Of a stretch of DNA of 64,000 nucleotides, positions 35,601-47,822 are shown one piece after another. The notes beneath the pieces are model-generated. The model did no database searches. It was not told the DNA's origin and saw nothing but the letters and a program-made list of their open reading frames with translations. The position numbers were made by a program, and so were the translations under genes. The stretch is from Musa acuminata AAA Group. Lineage: Eukaryota; Streptophyta; Magnoliopsida; Zingiberales; Musaceae. Every line of letters begins with the position of its first letter. Position 1 is the first letter of the stretch. Location of the stretch: assembly GCF_036884655.1 (NCBI RefSeq), contig NC_088331.1:15777501-15841500 (forward strand), written 5' to 3'.

Positions 35601-36901
35601 TGTTAGGATCAAGAGCACTAAGAGGGGGGGTGAATTAGTGCACCAGAAAACTTTCGACGATTTAAAATGACGTTTGTATGATAAAAAATGTCTTCGATGA
35701 AAAATCATTTCAAAAAGTTCTTTAACTTAAGATCAAGCGAAAGTATAGTTGAAGTAAAGCAATGGAGGCAGTTTGCAGTTTAAGATAGAAAGTAGAATGC
35801 AAATGCAAACTGAGATTTAGAGTGGTTCGGTCAATCTTGACCTACATCTACTTTTGGCTTCCTCCTCCGATGAGGTTACCGACGTCTACTAGAGGCCTTC
35901 CTTCAATAGGCGAAGGCTAACCATCCTTTTACAACTTTACTCATTTTGACGGGCTTAAGAGACAACCCTTACAGATTTACACTCCTCTCTTGAATGATCA
36001 AAACTTAAAAGAAAAGAGGGAGAAGAACTTCTAGCCTTTTACAATACTTTTAAGGTCTTAAATTCTCATAATAAATGCTAAGTTTCGGTGCCCTTTCATG
36101 CAGAAAAGGGTGGGGTTTATATAGGCCCCAACTGGTTTGAATTTGGAGCTCAAAAATGTCATATCCTAGATTTCTAAGGTCCTAGTGGTACTATCGCCAT
36201 AACTGGGCGATACTACCACTTAGCATTACTCAGAGACCAAGCTTAGGTGGTACCATCGCCTGACAGGGGCGATACCACCGCTTGACTTCGCTCGGAGACC
36301 GAGCTCAAGTGGTACCACCGCCTAACAGGGGCAGTATCATCGCCCAGAATTCCTAGGAGACTGAGCTCCTAGGCGATGCCACCGTTGGCCAGGAATTTTG
36401 GGTCTGAATGGTCTAATCCATTCGGCCCAATTTGGGTCTGTCAAGGGCCCAATTGCCCCCAAATTAAGTTAATGGGATTACCTCCCATTCCTAACTTAAT
36501 CTTCATGCTAACTACGATATTTAAAACATTAATATTGTAACTTACTCCGGTGCGTCAATCGCTTCTTCCGGCGAGCTTCCGACGAACATCCGACGAACCC
36601 TCGGCGATGCTCCAGCGGACTTCCGGCAAACTCTTGAACTTGCGACGATCCACTTGGCGAGTTCCGACGAGCTTCTTTGACAAGCTCCTAGACATTTCGA
36701 ATTTGTTCCCGTAGAACCTCCGACAACCGTCCGGACTTCTATCGAACTCTTGAACCCCCAATGTGATCATGGTCTTGACTCCAGCGTAACACCTGCTGCA
36801 TGTCTTACTTCTATCGTAGTTAATCCTGCACACTTACCTCAACATATGGATTAGATAACCAAATGATAATTGACTTCATCATCAAAATTCGAGATTTAAC
36901 A
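35601..36901 (-). repeat. Element C 5' LTR (1301 bp)
   Basis: Starts TGTTAGGATCAAGAGCACTAAG and ends GAGATTTAACA (one change from GAGATTCAACA). PBS GCTCTGATACCA at 35587-35598. Carries the hairpin GGTCAATCTTGACC at 35829-35842, a TATA-like TTTATATAGG near 36117, and GGTACCACC dyads at 36180-36380. Confidence 0.92.
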
Positions 36902-38127
36902 AATTTGAGCAAAAAACTAAGAGAGAGTCAACAAAATTTAAAGATCCAAACTACTTCCTTTGCTTGCTGAATTTTCAGATATATTTGATGAACCGCACAA
37001 CCTACCTCCTACCCATCGGCATGATCATTTTATACCGATTCTTCCGGGAAAACCTCCAGCAAATACTCGGCCATATCGATATCCACATCTCCAGAAGGAT
37101 GAAATAGAAAGGATTATAAAAGAGATGCTCAAAACAGGAGTTATTTAGCCGAGTTGTAGTCCGTACTCTTCACCGGTGCTCCTCGTATGAAAGAAGGACG
37201 GAACATGGCGAATGTGTGTTGATTATTGAGCTCTCAACGACATAACCATTAAGTAAAAATACCCTATTCCAGTAGTAGATAAATTTCTTGATGAATTAAA
37301 GGGATCACAAGTCTTCACCAAGTTGGATCTTCGATCTAGGTATCATCAAATACAAGTGTGCGAAGAAGACATACCGAAAACAACCTTTCGAACACACAAT
37401 GACCACTACGAATTTTTGGTAATGCCCTATGGTCTCACCAATACTCGCTCCACCTTATAGAGCCTTATGAATGATATTTTCTAGAATTATCTTCGTAAAT
37501 TTGTGCTGGTTTTCTTCGACGATATCCTTATTTACAGCCCCTCTTGAAAGTCATTTTCAGCACTTACGACTTGTTTTGACGATTTTACGATAATATGTTC
37601 TTTTTTTCAAGAAATTAAAGTGCAGATTTCTTCAATAGAAGGTGGGCTATCTTGAGCATATCATATTGGAGGAAGGTGTGGTGGTGGACCCTCCAAAATT
37701 GAAGCAATGCAAAACTGACCGACCCCAAGAAACATAAAATCGCTACGTGGCTTTCTTGGTTTAATAGACTACTACCACAAGTTCAAAAAAATCTATGAAA
37801 AGATCAGTGCATCCCTTGCTTTCCTTACTGAAAAAAGATGCTTTCCATAGTTGGACAAAGCCACCACCACCTTCGACGAACTTAAAGCAGCAATGATGAC
37901 AACGCTTGTACTAGCGCTACCCGACTTTGGCAAGACTTTTGTTATTGAAGTAGATTTCTCTAAAATCAGAATTGGTGTTGAACTAATGTAAGATGGCAGC
38001 CCCCTCGCTTATACTAGTAAGACATTATCTTCTTTCTATCTCAGGATGACTATTTATGACAAGGAGATGCTCGTGATTGTGCATACTATGGCCAAATGGA
38101 GATCGTACTTGATCGGGTGATGCTTTC
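36902..38127 (+). pseudogene. Ty3/gypsy relic part 2: reverse transcriptase and start of RNase H
   Basis: Begins with LLAEFSDIFDEPHNLPP (about 36955-37010), PYRYPHLQKDEIERI, then SYSSPVLL-like, [18 protein letters not shown], the RT active site region VFFDDILIYS (about 37510-37535), and RNase H start (SPLAYTSKTLSSFYL, DKEMLVIVH, to 38120). At least six stops interrupt it. It continues into 56859 after the element D insertion. The motifs fit a chromovirus-type gypsy; the exact lineage is not clear. Confidence 0.85.
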
Positions 38128-39626
38128 TGCTAGTCATAGGTGCCCAGCAAGCCAATCACGTGAGTGATGGCATGTGTGACTTAATATAGAATCTTTTTGC
38201 TTATTATATTTTGGCATATATCACTTTATAACTATTGCATAAATGCATACATATATTGTGATGTCCTTGGATCTGTGCAATGAGAATCGGATCGTGATGA
38301 GATCACGATAGTGAGATCGATTCACTTTTAAACACATATCCTAAATAATCTCGGTCATAGGTTACTCGAGAGGGATATCGTGATAATCGGATAGACTAGT
38401 GTGCTGTATACCCGTCCATATGATGGATGCAGTTGGTCTCATAGCTGCTTGTATAGGGACACTAGGGATACAGTATAGGTGCTCATTGGAGAATGAGTTC
38501 ACTGATTGATCCGCTTACGGAATATTGGATGGTTGATGATGCCTTATTGTCAGACAGCGATTCCGTAGTCCTAGTGGTGTATCTGGTCCTTAGACTTGAG
38601 ACACCAAGGATGTTCTGTATAAGTGCTCCACTCTTTGATACTAGACTTATAGGTTTGGCTGTTCCAGATCTAGTACAACTGGTCATTGGGAGTGGTAGTT
38701 GACCTTACAAGGGCTATTGAGTGTTGATAGAGGATCATCCACTCTCGATGTCATGAGAGGAATATCCCATGTGTTCTTGCTCAAACAAATCCCTGGCCAG
38801 GGTCATTCGGGTTGAGAGAGAAAGAGTTCTTTGGGAGAATCCGATTAGAGCGAGACTCGAGAAGAAACCGTGTGGGTCTGACAACACCATACTCGATATA
38901 CGGTCTCTGGTATATTAGATGGATGAGGGACTATAGGTACACGGTAACTGAGGACAGATAGGTCCAATGGATTGGATTCCCCTGTATCGTTTGGGGACTA
39001 CAGCGTAGTGGCCTAGTACGTCCGTAGTCGATGAGTCGAGTGAATTATTACAGAGATAATAATTCACTGAGTTAGAAGGAGTTCTGACAGGTATGACTCA
39101 CGGCCAGCTCGATATTGGGCCTAGAGGGTCACATACATATGGTAGGCATTGCGATGAATAGAGGTTCGGATATGAGATATCCGACGGAGCCCTTGTCTTA
39201 TTGGATGTAGATCCAATACCCACTAGGGGAGGACCCATTAGGGTTTGACAGGGGACCTCTATAAATAGGAGGGATTCAGAGACCCATGGGCTAGAGAGCT
39301 TTTGTTTGCCTTTTCCTATTCTCCTCTCCATCTCCACCTCAGAGTAGGTCTGGAGTTTTGAGGAGCGTCGTCGCAACCCTACTGTGTGGATCACCGCTAG
39401 AGAGGAGGACGCTTGACCTCCTTCACCCTCTCCTAAGGATCTGCAAGGAAACAGGGATATACGATCTCCCTAGGTAACACAATCTACTCTATACGCAGTT
39501 TCATGTTTCGCGGATTTTTGCGTACCAATCTTCGCACGACGACGAACATCTCTTTGGGAATCGGGGATTTTGTTTTTCTTGTTCTTCCGCTACGCATATG
39601 ATGTCGCCCCCAAGGATTTCCCAACA
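38128..39626 (+). repeat. Element D 5' LTR (1499 bp)
   Basis: Runs TGCTAGTCATAGG to GATTTCCCAACA. PBS TGGTATCAGAGC follows at 39628-39639. It differs from the 3' LTR by scattered single bases, more than the B LTR pair, consistent with D being older than B. Confidence 0.95.
39259..39268 (+). promoter_or_regulatory. TATA box of element D 5' LTR
   Basis: CTATAAATAG between GGGACCT and GAGGGATTCAG; the same box is at 56486-56495 in the 3' LTR. Expected transcription start near 39290-39300. Confidence 0.7.
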
Positions 39627-41398
39627 GTGGTATCAGAGCTAGGTTGCTCGTGCGAATGATTGGTTTTGAACTGCGTGTGTTGTGTTTAGGAAGAATTTTG
39701 ACGTCAAAATTGTTGACGCAAAAACAAGGAAGGGCACCAACAGTTGCTGCCCTCGATCTGCGTGCGTGCAGCGCAGCCGAAGGCGGGCAGCACAGGGGCT
39801 GCGTCTACTGCAGCCGGCCGGGGGCCTGCTTGCAGTAGGCTTGCTGCCGGCGGGGCTGGCAGCCCACGGGTAGAGGCGCCGCAGGGCAGCGGCGCCCGCC
39901 GCCGCTGCTCCCGCGGGCGAAACCCTACATAAGGGGCGGTCGCCCGGCGGGACAGCACCGCCTACGGAGGCGGTGGCACCCAAAAGGGGCGCCCACCCAC
40001 AGCGGCAGCGCTGCCAACGGGCGTGCCGCCTACAGGCGAGGGCAGTGCCCTCGCCCCGTCGCATAGGCCGCCGTCGGCAGGGTGGCGGCGGCGGCAGCAG
40101 CGAAAAGGGGAAAGGGCATTAGGGTTTTCTGGGCAAAAGATAGTTTTGCCCCTCGGAATTTGAGAAATTCCAGTTTCTGTCTTTTGTCCAAATTACGAAA
40201 ATACCCCTATGAATTCAGAAATTCCCTATAATGTCCCTGATTTCAGAAAATATTAATTAATTAAAAGGATTAGTTGATTATTATTTTTATTATTATTATT
40301 ATCTAGCAGTCCTACATGATGATGATTATTTATGCATGTGATATATGATGTGTAGACGGATGATCAGGGACCGTGTGATGTGTGTACTTGTGATTATTAT
40401 TATTGAGGTCTGCGAACCTCCATTATATTTCTCGTTTATTGTCAGGCCTGCGTGCCTATGATTAAGTTGTAATCACATGAGGAGGCACAGCGGGAGCGTG
40501 GATGCGATAGCGGGACCCACGAGACGAATGATCGTGATGCATGAAGATGCATCAAGATGTCGACGGAACCGACAAGGATGAAATGGACGATCACAGGGCA
40601 TGGAGATGCATCATTGCACACATAGATCTTGATGTGAGTGATTAGGCCTACTGGCTCGGGCCTAATCATATTAGGTTGTGGTCCATGATCATCTAGTGTA
40701 ATTGCTTATACACATACTAGATATGTATATATATTTGCATGCGATGTAGATATATATTAAATATGTATATGTATAATATGTCATATTAGGAGACCAAATC
40801 ACAGAAACATCTCTCGATAATATTAAGTCGGTAAACGTGAGGCAATTAGATTGACCCACGTGGCCTTCCATCGTTATAAGTAGGAACCGATTTCCGGTGT
40901 AGGTTGAGTTGGTCGAGTCCCTCGAGACTCACCTATATCGCGATTCGCTATCTTGCTTACGACATAGAGATATCACCGGTGACCTAAGGGCATGGTATAC
41001 TTGGTCGAGTCCCTCGAGGGTATATCATCAAATCAGACTCATCTTGTAACGAAGGTGTTGACTTAACCGAGCATCATGGTTGGTCGAGTCCCTCGAGGCT
41101 ATGGTGATTCGGAGGCCAAACAGGACGGGAATCACAAGGAGTTGTGATCGATAAGAGTTGCCTACCTTTTAGGCTTAGTGTGATTGGTCGAGTCCCTCGA
41201 GGTTACACTAAGACGCTGATTGGATCTTGATCCCCACTAGAAGTCTGCCGGAGACTTCCGTTTCACGTGCTGAGGGTGTCGCGTGACTCGTTAGTAAAAT
41301 AGTGGGAGCATATTAAGATAAAAGTCCATATCTTAATAGTTTATTTTTTGCAAAATCTGCATGTTATTCATTTCTGCTGCATCTATATTTTCAGAAAA
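39627..41398 (+). other. Element D leader: PBS, GC-rich island, four hairpins
   Basis: About 1.77 kb of non-coding leader between the 5' LTR and gag. It has the PBS (39628-39639), a strongly GC-rich block (about 39750-40110) with CGGCGGCGGC-type runs unlike anything nearby, an AT-rich stretch with TTATTATTATTATT (about 40280-40300), and four copies of TGGTCGAGTCCCTCGAG at 40910-41201. Frames in the GC-rich block are by-products of base composition. A long leader would carry packaging, dimerisation and translation signals. Confidence 0.8.
40895..41215 (+). repeat. Four copies of TGGTCGAGTCCCTCGAG, each at a hairpin tip
   Basis: Exact 17-base copies at 40910-40926, 41002-41018, 41081-41097 and 41185-41201, spaced 92, 79 and 104 bases. 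Each contains its own small hairpin (CGAG-TCC-CTCG). Each is flanked by arms that pair with one another and differ from copy to copy: TAGGTTGAGT with ACTCACCTA, ATGGTATAC with GTATATCAT, CCGA..ATCA with TGAT-TCGG, CTTAGTGT with ACACTAAG. The text between copies is otherwise unalike. Confidence 0.85.
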
Positions 41399-44300
41399 AT
41401 GTCGCTTTTAAATCCCTTACGTGGCATACTTGATGTCAACCGCCTCACTGGTCCAAATTATACGGATTGACTCCGTAACTTGAGAATTGTTCTCACAGTG
41501 GAGAAAATCGTGTATGTCCTTGATACAGTGATGCCTGCGCCCGAAGAAGGGGCAAACGAGGATGAGATCGCTCGCTACGTGAAGTACATTGATGACTCCA
41601 CTCTTGCTCAGTGCTATATGTTGGGCTCTATGACTCCTAAGTTATAGAGACAACATGAAAAGATGGATGCCAGATCCATTCTCCTACATGTCCGCAAATT
41701 GTTTGTGGAACAGGGAAGGACTCAGCGATATGAGATATCTAAGAGCCTCTTCCGCGCTAGGATGACTGAGGGGATACCGGTTCATAACCATGTCCTAAAG
41801 ATGATTGAGTGGATAGAGAAACTCACAGGTCTAGGAATGGTCCTAGAGGATAACTTGTGTGTGGACATTGTGCTTCAGTCCCTACCAGATTCCTTTTCAC
41901 AGTTCATAATGAATTTTAATATGAACAAGCTTGAAGTGACTCTCCCAAAGCTTCTCAATATGTTGAGGGAGGCAGAGAGTACTATCAAGAAAGAGAAGCC
42001 AGTTCTTTACACTAGTGAGACCAAAAGAAAAAGGAAAACAAAAAGGTCCCTTAAGAAGGGAAAGGGCAAGGTCAAACTAGGTAAAGCAAAGGTTGCTAAG
42101 AAAGACCCAGCAAAGGACAAAGGCCAGTGCTTCCACTATAGTAAAGATGGGCACTGGAAGAGAAACTACAAAGAGTACCTTGCAGAAAGGGCGAAACAAA
42201 AGCTTGATGAAGCTTCAGGTACATTCATGATCAGTCTCCATTTGTCAGACTCTTATGATAACATATGGGTATTGGATACCGGTAGTGCTCATCATATATG
42301 CAATTCGTTGCAGGTTCTAGCAAGGCCTAGGAGACTAGAGAGAGGCGAGATGGACCTCAAGATGGGTAATGGAGCAAAAGTTACTGTAGTAGCTGTTGGC
42401 GAGGTCGCCCTACATATGCTTAGTGGAGCTTTTATTGCATTAGATGCATGTTATTTTGTTCCTTCTATTATCAAAAACATTATCTCCATTTCATGTTTAA
42501 CAGTTAGTGGATATAAATTTGTTATTGAGAACAATGGTTGTTCAATATTATTAGATGATAAGATCATCATGAAAGGAACATTGCATAATGGTTTATTTAT
42601 ATTAGACACCACTCCACATATCATGAATGTAAATGTGTCCAAAAGGAAACGAGATGAGTTGAACAGTGCATACCTGTGGCATTGTAGGCTAGGTCACATC
42701 CATGAAAGAAGGATTCAAAAGTTGCTAAATGATGGATATCTAGATCCATTCGACTATGTGTCATATGCAACTTGTGAGCCTTGCATTCGTGAAAAACTAA
42801 CCAACTCTCCATTTAGTGGAACTGGAGAGAGAGCCACTGAGTTGTTGGAACTCATACATAGTGATGTATGTGGACCCATGTCAACTCATGCCATTGGAGG
42901 TTACTCCTACTTCATTACATTTACTGATGATTTCTCAAGGTATGGATATGTATACTTTATGAAGTACAAGTCCGAGGCCTTTGAGAAATTCAGATAGTAT
43001 AAGAATGAGATGGAAAACTAGACTGGAAAGAGTATCAAAACTCTTCGATCAGATCGAGGAGGTGAGTACTTAAGTACAGAGTTCACTCAGTTCCTCAAGG
43101 ACCATGGGATATTATCCCAATGGACACCTCCTTATACACCTCAGCTCAATGGTGTCTCTGAAAGGAGAAATCGTACATTATTAGATATGGTACGGTCCAT
43201 GATGAGTTTCGCTGACCTACCCATCTCATTCTGGGTATATGCCCTAGAAACCACAGCTTACCTTCTGAACAGAGTTCCAACTAAGTCGGTAGTGTCTACA
43301 CTATATGAGATATGGAAATGGAAGAAGCCTCATCTTAAGGTTGTTAAGATTGGGGGCTGCCCTGCATATGTTAAAAGACACAACCTTGATAAGTTAGAAT
43401 CAAGGACAGAGTGATGCAAATTTGTGGGATACCCCAAGGAAACTTGTGGGTATTATTTCTATCATCTCGAGGACCAAAAGGTCTTTGTAGCTAAGAGAGC
43501 AGTGTTCCTTGAGAAGGAACACATTCTTGGCAGAGATAGTAGGAGAATGATATAATTGAGCGAGGTTGGAGAATCAAGCTCAAGCACCACTCTACAGCCC
43601 GAGTCTGTTCAGGTACCTAATACACAAGTTTCAACTTTACGCACGTCTGATAGAGTATCCCATCCTCTTGAGAGATATGTGGGACATATTAGAGGAGAGG
43701 ATGCAGAGGATATTGATTCTTAGACCTACGAGGAGGCTATTATGAGTATAGACTCCGGGAAGTGACAAGAAGCCATGAATTTTGAGATGGATTCTATGTA
43801 CTCCAATAAGGTTTGGAACCTAGTTGATGCGCCTGAAGGTATTGTACCCATCGGTTGCAAGTGGATCTTTAAGAAAAAGATCGGAGTAGATGGAAAGGTA
43901 GAGACCTATAAAGCAAGACTAGTGGCTAAGGGGTATCGTCAAAGGCAAGGTGTTGACTATGACGAAACCTTCTCACCCGTAGCAATGCTAAAATCCATCA
44001 GAATTCTATTGGCTATTGCAGCACACTATGATTATGAGATCTGGCAAATGGATGTGAAAACCGCATTCCTCAATGGGAACCTCGAGGATGAGGTGTATAT
44101 GATGCAACCTGAGGGATACTTGTCCAAGAACTGTCCAGATAAGGTGTGTAAGTTGCTTAGATCCATTTATGGATTAAAGCAAGCTTCCCGAAGTTGGAAC
44201 ATAAGATTTGATGAGGCAATCAGATCTTATGACTTCGTTAAGAACGAAGATGAGCCTTGTGTATACAGAAAGGTAAGTGGGAGCGCTATCACCTTTTTGG

Positions 44301-45196
44301 TGTTATATGTGGATGACATCCTGATCATTGGGAATGACGTAGGAATGTTATCCACAGTAAAGGCTTGGTTATCTAGACACTTCTCCATGAAGGATTTATG
44401 TGAAGCATCCTATATTTTGGGGATTAGAATCTATAGAGATAGATCCAAGAGGATACTTGGCTTGTCCCAGTCCAGGTACATAGAAACCATTGTCAAAAGG
44501 TTTGGCATGGAAAATTCCAAGAGAGGTCTCATACCGATGAGACATGGGATATCGCTTTCTACGAGTATGTCCCCAAAGACTCCAGAAGAAAGGGCGAACA
44601 TGGATATGATACCTTATGCCTCAGCAATAGGGTCTATCATGTATGCCACGCTATGTACTAGGCCTGATATAGCGCATGCTCTGAGTGTCATGAGCAGGTA
44701 TCAAGCGGATCCAGGCTTGGAGCACTGGAAAGCAGTAAAGTGTATCCTTAAGTACTTGAGAAGGACTAAGGATCTTTTACTAGTATATGGAGGTAATAGT
44801 CTTAAGGTTGAAGGCTACACTGACTCAAGTTTTCAGTTTGATATCGATGATAGCAAGTCGAATTCAGGGTATATGTACACCTTGAATGGAGGAGCAGTGT
44901 GCTGGAAGAGTTCCAAGCAAGATACCACTACTGACTCGACCATAGAGGCGGAGTACATTGCTGCATCATATGCAGCAAAGGAGGGAGTTTGGGTGAAGAA
45001 GTTCATCACAGATTTGGGAGTCGTGCTGGGTAGCGAAGAGCCGATCTCCCTATATTGCGACAACAATGGGGCGATTGCTCAAGCAAAGGAACCTAGGTCT
45101 CATCAGAAATCTAAGCATGTTCTGAGGAGGTTCCACCTTATCAGAGAGATCGTGACCCAAGGAGATGTAGTAGTGGAAAGAGTTCCATCCGAAGAT
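41399..45196 (+). pseudogene. Element D gag-pol (first copy), cut by element B
   Basis: One frame runs from ATG 41399 (MSLLNPLRGILDVNRLTGP) with stops near 41468, 41644, 42995, 43019, 43412, 43552, 43721 and 43763. Gag core at 41663-42100; zinc knuckle with two cysteines changed to tyrosine ([14 protein letters not shown], about 42127-42170); protease [12 protein letters not shown] (about 42267-42305); integrase zinc domain ([21 protein letters not shown]) and core ([28 protein letters not shown]); RT with AFLNGNLEDEVYM and active site LYVDDILIIGN (about 44305-44335); RNase H (GYTDSSFQ, TIEAEYIAAS, HQKSKHVLRRFHLI) up to the B insertion. The last 1.4 kb is fully open. Confidence 0.92.
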
Positions 45197-47822
45197 TGTT
45201 AGGATCGAGAGCACTAAGAGGGGGGGGGGTGAATTAGTGCAGCGGAAATCTTATATTAATTTAAAAACCAAAAACTGCGTTCGTTCAAAAACTATTATGA
45301 TGCAAAAGCAAATTCTCAGTTTGTATCTAAGTGCAGTTTGCGTCTAAGCGCAGATTGCGTTTAAGCGCAGTTTTACGTCTAAGCGCAGTTTTGTGTCTAA
45401 GCACAGTTTTGCGTCTAAACTCAGATTTACGTCTAAATGCAGATTTACGTCTAAACGCAGATTTACGTCTAAACGCAGATTTACGTCTAAACGCAGTTTT
45501 AGGTCTAAACGCAGATTTACGTCTAAACGCAGATTTACGTCTAAACGCAGATTTACGTCTAAACGCAGTTTTACGTTTAAACGCAGTTTTACGTCTAAAC
45601 GCAGATTTACGTCTAAACGCAGTTTTACGTCTAGACGCAGATTTACGTCTAAACTTTGAAACTCGTTTGTATACTCACAGAAGGCAGTATGCAGTTGAAA
45701 TCAAGACGTGAACGTGAACTGAAATCTGATGATTGAGCGAGGAAAGCCGATTTACGTCTGAATGCAGTTTTACGTCTAAATGTTGAAACTCGTTCGTAAA
45801 ATCATAGATGACAGATTGCAGTTATTAACAGGATTAAGATGTAAGCGTAAACTGCAAAGAAGCTCGTTCGTAAAAGCACGGAAAACAGTTCTGCAGAATC
45901 AAACGTAAACGTAAACTGTAAATACGAATTTACGTCTGAATGCAGATTTGGAAGAACAGCACTTAGAACTTGTTCGTGAAAGCGCAGAGAGCAGTAGTGA
46001 TGAGGGAGGTTTGCAGTAATGATAAAGTGCTCGAAAATAAACGCAAACCAGAGATTTAGAGTGGTTCGGTCAGCCTTGACCTACTCCACTTTTGGCTTCC
46101 TCCACCGATGAGGTTGCCGACGTCAACTAGGTGCCTTCCTTCAATGGGCGAAGGCCAAACTTCCCTCTTACAATTTCTCTCCTTTTGACAGGCTTAGGAG
46201 ACAACCTTTACAGACCTTTCTCTCCTCACTTTACAATCAAAAACTTGAAGAACAGAAGGAGGAGACTTAAAGGCTTTACAACACTTTTGAGCTCTTAGAA
46301 TCACAGAAAAGATCAAGATTTCGGTATAGGTCTGTATCTTTTCAGTGCTGAATGGGTGGGGTATTTATAGGCCCCAACCCAATTCAAAATTCGAGCTCAA
46401 AACGATCAAATCGATCAAATCCCAGAATTCTGGGATCAGGCGGTTGCACCTCTCAACTGGAGAGGTGGCACCGCCTGGCAGAGCTCGAAGACTGAGCTCA
46501 GCCGATTGCTCTTCTCTGCCAGAGCTCGAAGACTGAGCTCGATGGTTGCATCACCTGGCAGAGCTCGAAGACTGAGCTTGGTGGTTGCATCACCTGGCAG
46601 AGCTCGAAATCTGAGCTCGGTGGTTGCATCACCTGGCAGAGCTCGAAACTGAGCTCAGGCTGATGCACCTCTCTGCTAGAGCTCGAAGACTGAGCTTGGT
46701 GAATGCATCACCTGGCAGAGCTCGAGACTGAGCTCAGGCTGATGCACCTTTCTGCCAGAGCTCGAAGACTGAGCTCGGTGGTTGCATCGCCTGGCAGAGC
46801 TCGGAACTTGAGCTCTGGCGGTGCAACCTCTTGGCTGGGGCGGTTGCACCTCCCAACCCCACAGCCCAGGCGGTTGCACCTCCTGGCTGGGGCGGTTGCA
46901 CCTCCCAACCTCGCAGGAAGACATAGCCTGGGCGGTGCTACCTCCAAGCTGGAGAGGTGGCACCTCTTCACTATTCCAGCTCACTTGGTTTGGCTCCAAA
47001 CTTGGTCCAAACCAGTCCGAACTTGGGCCTAATTGGCCCCTACTTGGTTTATAGGATTAACACCTAATCCTAACCCTAATTAACGTGCTAACTATGAATT
47101 TAAAGACATTTTCTAAGCTATTACAAAGTCCGCAAGTCAAGACTTCTTCTAGCGAGCTTCCGGCAAACTTCCGGCGGTCTTCCGATGAACTCTCGGAAAC
47201 CATTCTGCGGACTCCCGGCAAGCTCCTAGACTTCACGATTTGTTCTTAGCGAGTTCCAACGAGCTTCTTCGGCAAGCTCCGATCTTTCTCGGCGAGCTCC
47301 GCGAACTCCCAACGAATCTTCGGACTTCCGTCGAACTCTCGAACTCGCAACAAATCCTTCGCGCTTGACTCCGACACTTTGTTTCGCTTTATGTCTTCAT
47401 CGTTATCATAGTTAATCCTGCACAACAAAACAAAACTTCAATCGAGACAATTAATCCTAAGCAATTAACCAAGTTGTCCGACATGTCATTGGTCCCTCGA
47501 CGCTTCGTCCGATTCTTCGGCGCATCGTCCTCTCGTGCAGCCTATTGCCCAATCGGCCAGTTGACTCCGCAACTCCGATATCCTTGGCACAATACCCGCT
47601 CTTCTTGGCCCGATGCCCGAGTCCACGGCCCGAAGCCTTCTGTCGATACGCCGACCGATCCACCGGCCCGACGTCCAATCTTCTGACATGTTCCTTCGGC
47701 ACAATATGATTTTCCTGCTTTAATTGTCTCATCCTGATCGAAGCATCCTGCGTTACTCAAAACGTAGATTAAATCATAAACATATATCAAGTAGTTTCAT
47801 CATCAAAATACGAGATTCAACA
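45197..47822 (-). repeat. Element B 3' LTR (2626 bp)
   Basis: TGTTAGGATCGAGAG to GAGATTCAACA, followed by the minus-strand PPT (ATCTCCCCCTTTTT). It has an array of CAGATTTACGTCTAAACG units (about 45330-45655), TATA box at 46362-46370, and GGTTGCATCACC-type repeats (46430-46960). Confidence 0.95.
45331..45660. repeat. 18-bp tandem array in element B 3' LTR
   Basis: About 17 units of CAGATTTACGTCTAAACG or CAGTTTTACGTCTAAACG. Two units fewer than in the 5' LTR (51651-52015) of the same element. Confidence 0.92.

Larger units (their letters stand above)
24314..36901 (-). mobile_element. Element C: decayed Sirevirus-like gag-pol element
   Basis: Minus-strand element with 5' LTR (35601-36901), PBS (35587-35598), gag, integrase, RT, RNase H, PPT and 3' LTR (24314-27187). 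It lies inside the gypsy relic: gypsy protease sequence precedes 24314 and gypsy RT follows 36901. Flanks (ACATT left, AATTT right) match at only three of five bases, so the target duplication is worn or uncertain. Two solo LTRs are inserted in it. Without them it is about 8.6 kb. Confidence 0.88.

Noticed and set aside
39639..40064. Ala/Arg-rich frames on both strands in the element D leader
   Set aside because: All frames are open because of high GC; location is a retrotransposon leader.
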